Origin: a virus | Length of the DNA stretch: 64,000 nt | IMG/VR virus record: IMGVR_UViG_3300040811_001208 | Span: 1-64,000 of that record | Reading direction: 5' to 3' (one strand) | In this document: piece by piece, positions 46,216 through 54,690 of the stretch | Layout: each line of letters begins with the position of its first letter | Numbering within the stretch: the first letter of the stretch is position 1 | Notes under the pieces: generated by a model | The model's database searches: none | What the model saw: only the letters and a program-made list of their open reading frames with translations | What the model was told of the DNA's origin: nothing | Made by a program: the position numbers and the translations under genes

Positions 46216-49200
46216 TTATGCGTAATTTGACTGCGAAGCAAGAACCGTAAATGTGGAATCTGCGGTTTTTATGATCACATATGTATAACTATCTATGCTA
46301 TTTGCACTACCAAAAGTTGGAGCAAAGCCACCATACCATTTTGGAATTATTGTAGTACCATCAATTTTTATTTGATTGTTATAATATGCAGTAGCTCCAT
46401 TGGTAGCTAAGAAAGCAACTGTAATCGAATCTCCGACCACAAGAATATTGTTTAGGGTTGTGCCATCAGAATGTCCTGTAAAATTCAGAGTCCAATTTTT
46501 AGAAACATTTTTTGTATAATAGTAAACATTGTTGTCCCCCAAATAAATTGGAATATCGATTGCATTTCCTCCGCCATCTAATAGAGGCCAATCGTCTGTA
46601 ACTATAGTTGCCTTTTCGATGATCTCTGTTACATTAAGTAATCCATTGATATAAGTTTTTCCTTCCACTTTCAATTTGATATCAGAAGAAACCACACTAG
46701 TTCCAATACCAACATTATTCAAATAATATGCAGTATTAATTCCGACTGAACCAACAAAAGGATCAACTTCGCTCCAAACGGAATCTAAATTGGTCAAATT
46801 ACTACCGTCCCCATAAAAAGTCCCAGTCCAAATACCAACATAATGCCCATCACCATTTTGAATTGGTCCAAACTTTCTCCACTCATTACTAGAGGTATAG
46901 ACCCACCCAAGATAGCCACCATCAGAAGGCTGAGAATAGTATTCGACATCACCAGAGTTTCCTGCAATAGAAGGAGTAGAAATTCCTACAGTATATTTCC
47001 TAGAAATGGTTGCATTTCCCTGTAGGTATATTGAATTTGCCTCAATTCCACGAGAGGAATTGGAAGTAATCTTGTCGTTGAAAACTACTGGGCCATTAAA
47101 CTCTGAGACATTGTTTCCATCTTTTCCTCCTTCGACTTTAATCGAACGAGTCACATTAACATTTTCGGTATTTACAATATTGATTGCGGCAGCAGTTCCA
47201 GTCTCAACAAAAATTTCTTCGCCGCGAACAGATGGGACAGGCGCATCAAATACATCTTCTTGTCCAGTAGCAGAACTTACACGCTTGTTTCCAATATAGA
47301 AGTCTCCATCATTATTCATTCCAGTGTAGACATTAATGCCACCATCAACCTTAAATGATTGTGATAGTAACTCTTCTTGTTCTGTAATTTGTCGGTCTTG
47401 GCGATCTGGGAATGCATTAGAGTAGTTACCAGGGCCAAATCCGACATATTCAAAAGTATGACCAGAAGCACGAAGAATGGAGTGCCTACGGAATTCAATT
47501 GGATATGGATGTATTTTTCTAACAACAGAACCAGAGACATGAGAAGAATTGCGAGTTCCAAGTAATCCTCTGAAAACAGAAACTGGATTTCCATCGACAG
47601 TTTCATTAATTCTTAGGATCTCATCGTCAATTTGGATGTAATCTCCAATTTTTAGTCCAGTAGAATCAATGGAGGTGATAGAAACTGATGTTCCTGTTGT
47701 TGTAATTCCTGCTGATGTAGTTGCAGTAATTCCCGCATATTGTTCAATTATTCTTTGTTCTTCTCTGCCGGTGTTACCCCCACCTCTAGAAGAATATCCA
47801 TAAGGATGAACTACAATTGTTCCAGTAGTTGCCGGAGAAGAATTGTTTGTTCCAACATTTAAATCAATTGAGGTTAGAGAATTTACTTTGGAAATCAAGA
47901 AATCTCCATTATACAATGCTGAAGTTGCTCCATCTACTTTTACTTTATCTGATACGGAAAATCCATGAGCGACAGAGAAAGTAACAGTCGCTATTCCAGA
48001 TACATTGTTGTAAGTAAATGCACTAGCCGTGAGCGATTTGCCAGTTAGGTACGCATTTGTTCCTGAAGTTACAGTAACACCAATACCCAAAGTAGATGGT
48101 ATAGTGATAGAACCAGCAGAAGAAACTTGAACAGATTTACTAGTTGATATTCCGGTGATTCTATATAAGTCATTATATTGAGAATAAGACTCATCAATAA
48201 TTCCGGACAGAGAAATGACTTCATTTGTATGATCATAAATTGATGCTACCGTAACAGTTCCTGGTACATGTCCAGAAGTTGTGGCAACACCAACGACAGT
48301 CAGCACATCTCCTACTTGATACGCACTACCACCATCAATAATTTCAATATTAGTAATTTGACCAGATGGATTGATTTTAATGACAGCAGAAGCTCCTTCG
48401 CCGGAACCTCCTGTCAATTCAGCATTGTATAATGTTTCTATTGTTCCAGTAGTTCCATATGCAGAACCTGAAGTAGTAATAGAAAGATCAGTAATTGGAT
48501 TTAATCCATGATCTATATCTGTGTGGAATGTGTGCGCAATTCCGGTTGGATCACTGACAATGTAAGTAATACCAAATCCAACTTTATTTTCGGATAAAAA
48601 TTCATCCAAAGTTTCTTTTGTTATGCTCTTTTGTGGATCATTAACCACCACTTGACCGATTGGATCGGCAATAGCAAAACTTTGGGTTTGTTCGGGATCC
48701 GAGACAACATTATCTCGGTCAAGTTGTGGATATAAGTACTGAACTGGCTGAGATAGTCTTATGTCTTCAAATGGAGCAACATTAGGAGTATTTGAAGAAT
48801 TAATAACAGCTAAATGATAAATGCCGTCCTGTTTATTTTGGACATATTCTTGTACTTGTTCCGTTCGGTATACAATATATGTTCCAGGAAGTTTTTTCCG
48901 ATTATAATAAGGAAGTGAAGTATTTCTTATTGAAGTGTTATCAACAAAGGTTCCTGGATTGTTTGTTAGTGAATATGTAAATTGTTTTCTGCTTGGAATT
49001 GTAGATATTGTATAGATTCCATTGTAACCTGATGTTGATAATCCAGTGATATTATTTGTACTTAATACATTTAATACTTCTACTTGAGAACCAACAGAAA
49101 GATGATGGGGCAATTCTGTTTCTATGGTTGCAACAGACCCATTCCAAGATGCATTAGATATGAATCTTGTACTTCTGAGTTGAGAAGAATTGTCTAGTGT

Positions 49201-51681
49201 TTTTGTTGTATTATCTGGACTATATTGGTAGTCAATTTCATTATCACTTTCAACAATTGAAGTAGAATCTTGGATAATATAACCATCAAGTGGTGGTCTT
49301 GCTTTTATGGGAGAATCATTTGGAATGACATATCTAAACTTATAGAGTGTATCTTCTAGGTTTCGTGTATCTGGGATTCTTGTAAAATATGTTCTTGGAC
49401 TTACGGAGACACCAGACGAAGATACTGCGGTATAAATTGCATTACCAGAATTAACTCCTAGATACCATTGGTTATTTGTCGAATCATATTGGATAGGATG
49501 TCCAATATTTCCAGAAGATTTATCGGAAACTCTACTGACTACTTTTAGGTTTGCTGTTTTCTGGGTGAAAATGTCTATGGCAGAGGAGAAAGAACTTCCA
49601 TTTTTTGCATCATTCAAGGAAGTCGCAAGTCTTATTTGTGTATTAGTAAGTCCAGTTGCGGTAGAATTTGTGATGACATAATAAACAGAATTATGATCTA
49701 ATCCATCAGGCAATTCGCCGGTTTCGCTGATAATTCTTACTGTCTCTCCATTAATAAATTCATGTGGAGAACTTAAGGTAATAGTATTTGCCACAATGTT
49801 ATTTGTGGTTCCACTTAATTTTGCGACATCATATTCTTTCTGGTATGTTGTATTGCTCGAACCATCCATCACAATGGTCGCAGAATATGTGGTTGATATA
49901 CCAGAACTTGTTAGAATAACATTCAGTTGATCATTCTGTTTGGCACCAATTCTATAGCCATCAATAACACTAACTGGTCTTACATTTTCATTGATTTGAT
50001 TATAGAGATAGAGTCTTGTGCTATTTCCAACACTCAATGTCTTGGCGATATCAATAGCATCAAATTCAATTGTAATTTCTGATGATGTTATTTCTTTTGG
50101 TGGTATAATATGACTGATATATCCTAGGTCATCACGAATGAATTTATCGTCTCGAAATCCCCTAGAAACCAATGATTTTGCACCAAAGTTTGAGTTTGAG
50201 TTGGTGATGGACATATCGCCACCACTAACTGCCTCAAAATGTTGTGCATATCCAATGGCAAATATAGATACACATTGGATAAATGCATTATTGCTTGCCT
50301 TGATGTGGTAAGTCTCATAAGAGGGTTTATACCGGGCAAGAGAATCAGAATAGATATTGGCAACATTAGTTGTGTCAATATACTTTCCGGTGGTTGGATC
50401 GTATTTTACAAAAGCATTGTTATCTTTCTGTAATGAAATGCCAGTAAACTGAGCCACCACCATGCTCTTAAATCCGTTTACAACACTTCCATCTGCATGG
50501 AGACCACACAGACCATAAACAGACCTTAGAGAACAATTGAAGATATAAGGAGATGCTGAGGTAACAGTATCGACAACAATGTTCAGTGTGCCTTGTCCGA
50601 TGATGGAATCAATACCAGTTGGAGGAGCAGCAGAAGTTGCATACTTGATTTCTGTTCCGCTAACAACTTCCTTAACAACATATTGGCCATTAAAGGTGCT
50701 GATGCCAACTCCATTGATACGAATTGGAGTATCAACATCAAGACCAGAAACATCTTCTGCAAATGATACAGTAATTTCTGTTCTGTCGCCACCACCAAGA
50801 CCATCACCAGCACGAATACTTGTGATTCCTACTTCTTGGCCACGAGAACCAACGATACGATATTCGTCGATTTTTGGTTCTATGTCTACGACATTTGGAT
50901 AATCTGGTGAAATTGGTCTTCCACTTGAATTGCCGAAAGCAAGACCAATTTTTTGGTAATAGATGTCTAGATCGGTTCTATCAGTAGAATAAGTATTGAA
51001 GGCATCATTGATTTCTACTGGATTGACGCCATCAGCATATTCAAATGTTGTTAGTTTATTATGTGAAAAATTTGGGACAAATGTGTTGTTGGTGTAGTCT
51101 TTATAGCACACACCATTTGGATTTGCATCAAAGATTGACATTTGCCATAAGTAGCAGGCACCAGTCAATCTAAAAATGGCAGATCTTTCTATATTGTCGT
51201 TTTCTGGATCTGGTACATATTTGGGTCTTATTTTCGTCTTGCGCAAGTCTTGTCCGACCAGAGAAATTCCTTTCGGGAGAAAAATTCCACCGTGGACTGA
51301 ATTGAATTTATAAAGAACATTATTGTCTGATGTAATATCGAAGTTTGTCTGTAAATCAAACTCATAAAAATCACTTGAAGTTGTTCCATCTCTTTTTAGG
51401 AATGTAGATCCTGTGAGTGGGACCCATCCTGGTCTATTGTCGATTATATGTTCTCCTGGGTATAGGAGAATTGTGGTGTTTGCGAATGTATCGTTATTGA
51501 ATCCAGGTCTATAGGAAAACTTGACACTTTCTAGGATCGCTCTCTGGAGACTCAAAAATGGTCGAAGAGCACTGGTACCGTCGTTTTCAATCGAATCAGT
51601 GGCATCTAATGCATTCGGATTAACATGGATCAAGGTCCCTCTGAGGGACCTCATGAAATTTTCTAAACGACTTAATCCCAT
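46216..51681 (-). CDS. very large baseplate/tail structural protein (1821 aa)
   Basis: N-terminal part has RGTLIHVNPNALDATDSIEN, then FLSLQRAILESVKFSY and ILLYPGEHIIDNRPGWVPLT, a pectin-lyase-like beta-helix opening. The middle (about 1080-1200) has 'SGSAYGTTGTIE ... ISGGSAYQVGDVLTV' repeats. The C-terminal part has 'VGINTAYYLNNVGIGTSV' and ends in a beta domain (WTLNFTGHSDGTTLNNILVV). Such proteins are the largest virion proteins of cyanomyoviruses, probably baseplate-attached fibres. No T4 gene name can be given safely. Confidence 0.75.
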   Translation of the reverse strand: MGLSRLENFMRSLRGTLIHVNPNALDATDSIENDGTSALRPFLSLQRAILESVKFSYRPGFNNDTFANTTILLYPGEHIIDNRPGWVPLTGSTFLKRDGTTSSDFYEFDLQTNFDITSDNNVLYKFNSVHGGIFLPKGISLVGQDLRKTKIRPKYVPDPENDNIERSAIFRLTGACYLWQMSIFDANPNGVCYKDYTNNTFVPNFSHNKLTTFEYADGVNPVEINDAFNTYSTDRTDLDIYYQKIGLAFGNSSGRPISPDYPNVVDIEPKIDEYRIVGSRGQEVGITSIRAGDGLGGGDRTEITVSFAEDVSGLDVDTPIRINGVGISTFNGQYVVKEVVSGTEIKYATSAAPPTGIDSIIGQGTLNIVVDTVTSASPYIFNCSLRSVYGLCGLHADGSVVNGFKSMVVAQFTGISLQKDNNAFVKYDPTTGKYIDTTNVANIYSDSLARYKPSYETYHIKASNNAFIQCVSIFAIGYAQHFEAVSGGDMSITNSNSNFGAKSLVSRGFRDDKFIRDDLGYISHIIPPKEITSSEITIEFDAIDIAKTLSVGNSTRLYLYNQINENVRPVSVIDGYRIGAKQNDQLNVILTSSGISTTYSATIVMDGSSNTTYQKEYDVAKLSGTTNNIVANTITLSSPHEFINGETVRIISETGELPDGLDHNSVYYVITNSTATGLTNTQIRLATSLNDAKNGSSFSSAIDIFTQKTANLKVVSRVSDKSSGNIGHPIQYDSTNNQWYLGVNSGNAIYTAVSSSGVSVSPRTYFTRIPDTRNLEDTLYKFRYVIPNDSPIKARPPLDGYIIQDSTSIVESDNEIDYQYSPDNTTKTLDNSSQLRSTRFISNASWNGSVATIETELPHHLSVGSQVEVLNVLSTNNITGLSTSGYNGIYTISTIPSRKQFTYSLTNNPGTFVDNTSIRNTSLPYYNRKKLPGTYIVYRTEQVQEYVQNKQDGIYHLAVINSSNTPNVAPFEDIRLSQPVQYLYPQLDRDNVVSDPEQTQSFAIADPIGQVVVNDPQKSITKETLDEFLSENKVGFGITYIVSDPTGIAHTFHTDIDHGLNPITDLSITTSGSAYGTTGTIETLYNAELTGGSGEGASAVIKINPSGQITNIEIIDGGSAYQVGDVLTVVGVATTSGHVPGTVTVASIYDHTNEVISLSGIIDESYSQYNDLYRITGISTSKSVQVSSAGSITIPSTLGIGVTVTSGTNAYLTGKSLTASAFTYNNVSGIATVTFSVAHGFSVSDKVKVDGATSALYNGDFLISKVNSLTSIDLNVGTNNSSPATTGTIVVHPYGYSSRGGGNTGREEQRIIEQYAGITATTSAGITTTGTSVSITSIDSTGLKIGDYIQIDDEILRINETVDGNPVSVFRGLLGTRNSSHVSGSVVRKIHPYPIEFRRHSILRASGHTFEYVGFGPGNYSNAFPDRQDRQITEQEELLSQSFKVDGGINVYTGMNNDGDFYIGNKRVSSATGQEDVFDAPVPSVRGEEIFVETGTAAAINIVNTENVNVTRSIKVEGGKDGNNVSEFNGPVVFNDKITSNSSRGIEANSIYLQGNATISRKYTVGISTPSIAGNSGDVEYYSQPSDGGYLGWVYTSSNEWRKFGPIQNGDGHYVGIWTGTFYGDGSNLTNLDSVWSEVDPFVGSVGINTAYYLNNVGIGTSVVSSDIKLKVEGKTYINGLLNVTEIIEKATIVTDDWPLLDGGGNAIDIPIYLGDNNVYYYTKNVSKNWTLNFTGHSDGTTLNNILVVGDSITVAFLATNGATAYYNNQIKIDGTTIIPKWYGGFAPTFGSANSIDSYTYVIIKTADSTFTVLASQSNYA

Positions 51682-51710
51682 CTTATTATCGCAATAAGTT
51701 CTTTATTACT

Positions 51711-51717
51711 TATTTAG
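51711..51717 (-). promoter_or_regulatory. late promoter-like CTAAATA
   Basis: Minus-strand CTAAATAAG, 30 bases before the ATG at 51681 and just after the terminator at 51723-51745. Confidence 0.55.
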
Positions 51718-51722
51718 ACATA

Positions 51723-51746
51723 AAAAAGACCCCTAACTAGAGGGGC
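51723..51746 (-). terminator. rho-independent terminator
   Basis: CCCCT-CTAGTT-AGGGG, then TCTTTTTT on the minus strand. Separates the small-gene cluster (52.8-51.7 kb) from the large structural gene. Confidence 0.8.
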
Positions 51747-51807
51747 GAAGTAAAGAAACAAGAACAAAAAGCAAAAATAAGATTCCAGAAAGTTCTAAAT
51801 TGTCCAT
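51733..51807 (-). CDS. possible 24-aa membrane peptide
   Basis: MDNLELSGILFLLFVLVSLL then RPSS-stop. One hydrophobic helix; the stop lies within the terminator stem. No ribosome site, so it is only a possibility. Confidence 0.3.
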   Translation of the reverse strand: MDNLELSGILFLLFVLVSLLRPSS

Positions 51808-51816
51808 AAGAACTTA

Positions 51817-51954
51817 TTATTTGTCTCTACTTTTTATATAGTTCACTGTGTTCTTTGCGGCAATGATGGCATCATCCATAGTTAGATTCTGACCAGATTC
51901 TTGCTTAATAATAGGTCTAGAAGAATCACAGACAGTCCATCGCCACTGCCGCAT
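51817..51954 (-). CDS. small unknown protein (45 aa)
   Basis: MRQWRWTVCDSSRPIIKQES then MDDAIIAAKNTVNYIKSRDK. A strand and a C-terminal helix. It fits the spacing between two neighbours in the small-gene cluster. No family recognised. Confidence 0.5.
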   Translation of the reverse strand: MRQWRWTVCDSSRPIIKQESGQNLTMDDAIIAAKNTVNYIKSRDK

Positions 51955-51958
51955 AGAT

Positions 51959-52129
51959 TCACAAAACCAGATCGTTATCTTCATGTTTAAAGTGCTCCAA
52001 CTCGATCCAATTTAGTAGTGCATTGAATTCTGAACGCTTTTCTTCGGAAAAATTATTTCCTTTAGAGAAAAGATAAAAATCTATTGCTTCGATTGCATTC
52101 TTGCGATCTTTTTGTGAAATTAATGACAT
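51959..52129 (-). CDS. small helical protein (56 aa)
   Basis: Start at 52129 (MSLISQKDRKNAIEAIDFYL). Helical and charged, ending HEDNDLVL. Follows the 52134 gene by 4 bases. No family recognised. Confidence 0.55.
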   Translation of the reverse strand: MSLISQKDRKNAIEAIDFYLFSKGNNFSEEKRSEFNALLNWIELEHFKHEDNDLVL

Positions 52130-52133
52130 AAGA

Positions 52134-52403
52134 TTAATCAACAGGTAACATTTCTGGATTTTCTAGCTCAACCTCGAACATAAGAGGATGACATTCTTCC
52201 AAAATTAAATATTGAGAAGAAAGATAAAGATCTTCTGCATCAAACCTCCTTTCTTCGTCTGCTAGTTTGATGAGTTCCATGTCAGTAATGGAATCATCTG
52301 GCAATTCATCAAATGTAAAGGGAACTTGATTGATGAAATACATGAGAACAATTTGGGTTCCTTTGTTGTACCAAACATATTTTGCGTCTATTCTGTATTC
52401 CAT
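52134..52403 (-). CDS. unknown acidic protein (89 aa)
   Basis: MEYRIDAKYVWYNKGTQIVL, then YFINQVPFTFDELPDDSITD and an acidic C-terminus ending ENPEMLPVD. A perfect TATAAATA lies 26 bases upstream, so it is expressed late. No family recognised. Confidence 0.6.
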   Translation of the reverse strand: MEYRIDAKYVWYNKGTQIVLMYFINQVPFTFDELPDDSITDMELIKLADEERRFDAEDLYLSSQYLILEECHPLMFEVELENPEMLPVD

Positions 52404-52427
52404 GAGAATAGCTCCCTTTACTTTTGG

Positions 52428-52631
52428 TTATTTATAAGTTGGTTCGTTGTATTTCAGATATTCGAAGAAAGTCAATTTCATTTCTTTTGTGCTCATACCA
52501 CAATGCTTTGCTGCTTGTGGTAGATTCATTTTAGAGAAAAACAAACCTTCATTTGCTTCCTTTACATTTTCTGGTGTTGTTTTAATGGGTTCTTCTTTGA
52601 GTGCTTTGTAGTTGATACGATGAGGAGTCAT
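52428..52631 (-). CDS. small protein with helix-turn-helix-like segment (67 aa)
   Basis: MTPHRINYKALKEEPIKTTP, ENVKEANEGLFFSKMNLPQA and AKHCGMSTKEMKLTFFEYLK. 'LPQAAKHCGMSTKEMKLTFFEY' looks like a short HTH, a form I recall from conserved small cyanophage proteins. Overlaps the upstream gene by 4 bases. A DNA-binding role is possible but not shown. Confidence 0.6.
   Translation of the reverse strand: MTPHRINYKALKEEPIKTTPENVKEANEGLFFSKMNLPQAAKHCGMSTKEMKLTFFEYLKYNEPTYK
52429..52436 (-). promoter_or_regulatory. T4-type late promoter TATAAATA
   Basis: Perfect minus-strand TATAAATA, 26 bases before the ATG at 52403. Confidence 0.65.
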
Positions 52632-52810
52632 AGGGGATTTGAGTAAGAAAGAGTGTCTTCGTCCACTGTGGCACGGACAAATTCTAGCACATTCATAAAC
52701 TCTTCTACTGTGTCGCAGGTCACTTGTTTTTTTGTCCCTTCACTTGAATACAAATATACGGTTCGTTTGGTAGGATCCACTACACATCTTGATAGATATT
52801 CTTCTTCCAT
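52628..52810 (-). CDS. small conserved phage protein (60 aa)
   Basis: MEEEYLSRCVVDPTKRTVYL, then YSSEGTKKQVTCDTVEEFMN and VLEFVRATVDEDTLSYSNPL. Two short strands and a helix. First gene after the sigma70-type promoter at 52834. No function known. Confidence 0.6.
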   Translation of the reverse strand: MEEEYLSRCVVDPTKRTVYLYSSEGTKKQVTCDTVEEFMNVLEFVRATVDEDTLSYSNPL

Positions 52811-52833
52811 GCTTTCTTTGCGTTTTGCTCCTT

Positions 52834-52863
52834 ATTGTAGCATGGGATGGGGGTGGGCGTCAA
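52834..52863 (-). promoter_or_regulatory. sigma70-type promoter TTGACG-18-TACAAT
   Basis: Minus-strand TTGACG, 18-base C-rich spacer ending TGC, then TACAAT; 24 bases before the ATG at 52810. The only site here with a recognisable -35. Overlaps the 3' end of the propeller gene, so the small-gene cluster is likely expressed early by host polymerase. Confidence 0.65.
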
Positions 52864-54101
52864 GTAAATTTATTTGTATAATAAACTTTGTCTCCAATGA
52901 AAAAGAAAAATCTATCTTTAAATCCTATGACTGCTGGCCCTTCATTGGTAAGTTGAGTTTGTCTAGCTGAAATTGCCTGCCCTGTTGTAGTATCATATAA
53001 TAAAATTGCTCCACTATCACCCCAAGCAGCGATTTTATCTCCATAAGAAGCACAACGAAGAATATGAGAGTCCAAATCCCTAGTATGAAAAGTTTGTAAT
53101 ATTTGATTAGATAAATTAATTTCTGTCACACTCCCGTTATAAAAAGCAATAGTTGAGTATTTAGTTTTGTCGGCATAATTTGAATCTGCCGTTGATATTG
53201 TAGCAGTTGCTATTAAAGAATTTCCCCCACCACCAAGAGATCCTCTGTCTTCTAATGGATCTCCAGTTACAAATCCACTATAAGGAATATAATAATCATT
53301 TAGTGTCTCCCAACTAGACCCATTATTTATTGTGAAATAACTTTTACTTGGTTTGACAATTGCACCTTGATTGGGAAGCATAGCAACTCCCCAGACGGGA
53401 GAACCGGAAATAGTAGTAGAAGAAGATTCGAGTATAGTCCAGTCTTCTTCATTGCTGTTTCCTGCGCTTGGAAGATTCATGTAATTCCATGTATTTCCTC
53501 CATCGGTAGTTATTGATGCAACTGGACCATGTTGACCGCTACTAGTGCTATTAGTAAATACCACAAAATTAGAAGTACCAGATGCGCCCGGAGTTCCAGT
53601 GAAACTAGCAAGAGATCTAAACAAACTTCCCCCACTTGCCCCATTAAAAAAGTCATGAGTCATAGTAAAAGTATTCCAAGTTTCTCCATCATCTGTGGAT
53701 CTAATTCCTTCAAGCGTTGATCCGGAAATATACCTAACTCCAACCCAGGTGTTATTACCACCATACGCTATTCTATATTGTGGCTGCGACCCTTGATAAA
53801 CTTGATTCCAAGTAAATCCATCTGTACTTCTATAAATTCTACTTCCAGCTGACCTGCAAATAGAAGTTGGACTCGATTGTGTCTGTCCACCTGCTGTTGG
53901 AAGTGTTGCTTCTTTTAGAATAACCCCAAAAGGCAAGGAGACATAATCTTTTAACTCACTTGCTTCTAATTTATAATTACTTCCTCCCCTGTTAACCAAA
54001 AGTAAATCAGTATCTTCTATTGCCATGATGTCTTGTGCCTCTACTTTGTAATTTGTATTATTTCTATCAACTAAAAATAAATCAGTATCTTGTATTGCCA
54101 T
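52860..54101 (-). CDS. virion-region beta-propeller protein with Asp-box repeats (413 aa)
   Basis: A tandem leader (TDLFLVDRNNTNYKVEAQDI and TDLLLVNRGGSNYKLEASEL) is followed by a propeller with Asp-box motifs: SxDGFTW, STDDGETW, TTDGGNTW and INNGSSW. Asp-box propellers include sialidases and many phage fibre tips; catalytic sialidase residues are not evident, so binding rather than cleavage is suggested. 2 bases from the upstream 104-residue gene. Confidence 0.75.
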   Translation of the reverse strand: MAIQDTDLFLVDRNNTNYKVEAQDIMAIEDTDLLLVNRGGSNYKLEASELKDYVSLPFGVILKEATLPTAGGQTQSSPTSICRSAGSRIYRSTDGFTWNQVYQGSQPQYRIAYGGNNTWVGVRYISGSTLEGIRSTDDGETWNTFTMTHDFFNGASGGSLFRSLASFTGTPGASGTSNFVVFTNSTSSGQHGPVASITTDGGNTWNYMNLPSAGNSNEEDWTILESSSTTISGSPVWGVAMLPNQGAIVKPSKSYFTINNGSSWETLNDYYIPYSGFVTGDPLEDRGSLGGGGNSLIATATISTADSNYADKTKYSTIAFYNGSVTEINLSNQILQTFHTRDLDSHILRCASYGDKIAAWGDSGAILLYDTTTGQAISARQTQLTNEGPAVIGFKDRFFFFIGDKVYYTNKFT

Positions 54102-54103
54102 GA

Positions 54104-54418
54104 TTATGGTAAAGAAGGTAGGGAATTTATGTTAATGGTATAGTTTATTCTATTATTAGCATCATCATAAGTAACAGTGATGCCAGTTTGGATACCAGCA
54201 TTTATGGCAGCACCTACGGCATCTTGTGCCCTCTCATCAGTGTAATAGAGATTTGTCCCCTCAGATACTTTGCCTGTATTCAAGTCAATCGTGGAGCCAT
54301 CACCAAGAGCATTATAAATTTCTTCAAAGTTAGAATTGATCTTTATCGCACCAGTCAATAAACTATCACCAGTATTATCATTTGGTGTAGTTCCGGTTCC
54401 TATGCCTTGATATGCCAT
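54104..54418 (-). CDS. small fibre-associated protein (104 aa)
   Basis: MAYQGIGTGTTPNDNTGDSL, then LTGAIKINSNFEEIYNALGD and LYYTDERAQDAVGAAINAGI. The 'GtTPNDgTGDsL..ga.KiN.NF.ElY' and 'LYyTdeRa' phrases recur in cyanophage tail proteins as leaders of fibres; here it stands alone. Confidence 0.7.
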   Translation of the reverse strand: MAYQGIGTGTTPNDNTGDSLLTGAIKINSNFEEIYNALGDGSTIDLNTGKVSEGTNLYYTDERAQDAVGAAINAGIQTGITVTYDDANNRINYTININSLPSLP

Positions 54419-54435
54419 TTCTAATACTTTTACAA

Positions 54436-54443
54436 CTATTTAG
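54436..54443 (-). promoter_or_regulatory. late promoter-like CTAAATAG
   Basis: Minus-strand CTAAATAG, 18 bases before the ATG at 54418; overlaps the TAG stop of the 84-residue gene. Confidence 0.55.
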
Positions 54444-54690
54444 TTTCGGCCATAATCAAATAATAGCACTCAATCGGTAAATTACCATAAGACTGTAAAC
54501 GAACTTCTTTGACATCTACAGTCTTCACAATAATATCCTGAGGTGCCCCACAAGGAGTTAATGATACAGTAATTGTTTTTGGATTGACTGTTCCTTCCCA
54601 TTCTTCTGGGAGCTGAATTGAAGTATTATTAAATACTTTTCCTCGTGCAATAACTAGATTTTCGATGTTCGTGTAAAGTGTGTTTTTCAT
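54436..54690 (-). CDS. small virion-region protein (84 aa)
   Basis: IQLPEEWEGTVNPKTITVSL then TPCGAPQDIIVKTVDVKEVR. This matches the C-terminal domain of the 305-residue protein at 56103 (VLPEYWRGLVDPETITVNLTP). It is therefore a stand-alone copy of that domain. Overlaps the upstream gene by 4 bases. Confidence 0.65.
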   Translation of the reverse strand: MKNTLYTNIENLVIARGKVFNNTSIQLPEEWEGTVNPKTITVSLTPCGAPQDIIVKTVDVKEVRLQSYGNLPIECYYLIMAETK

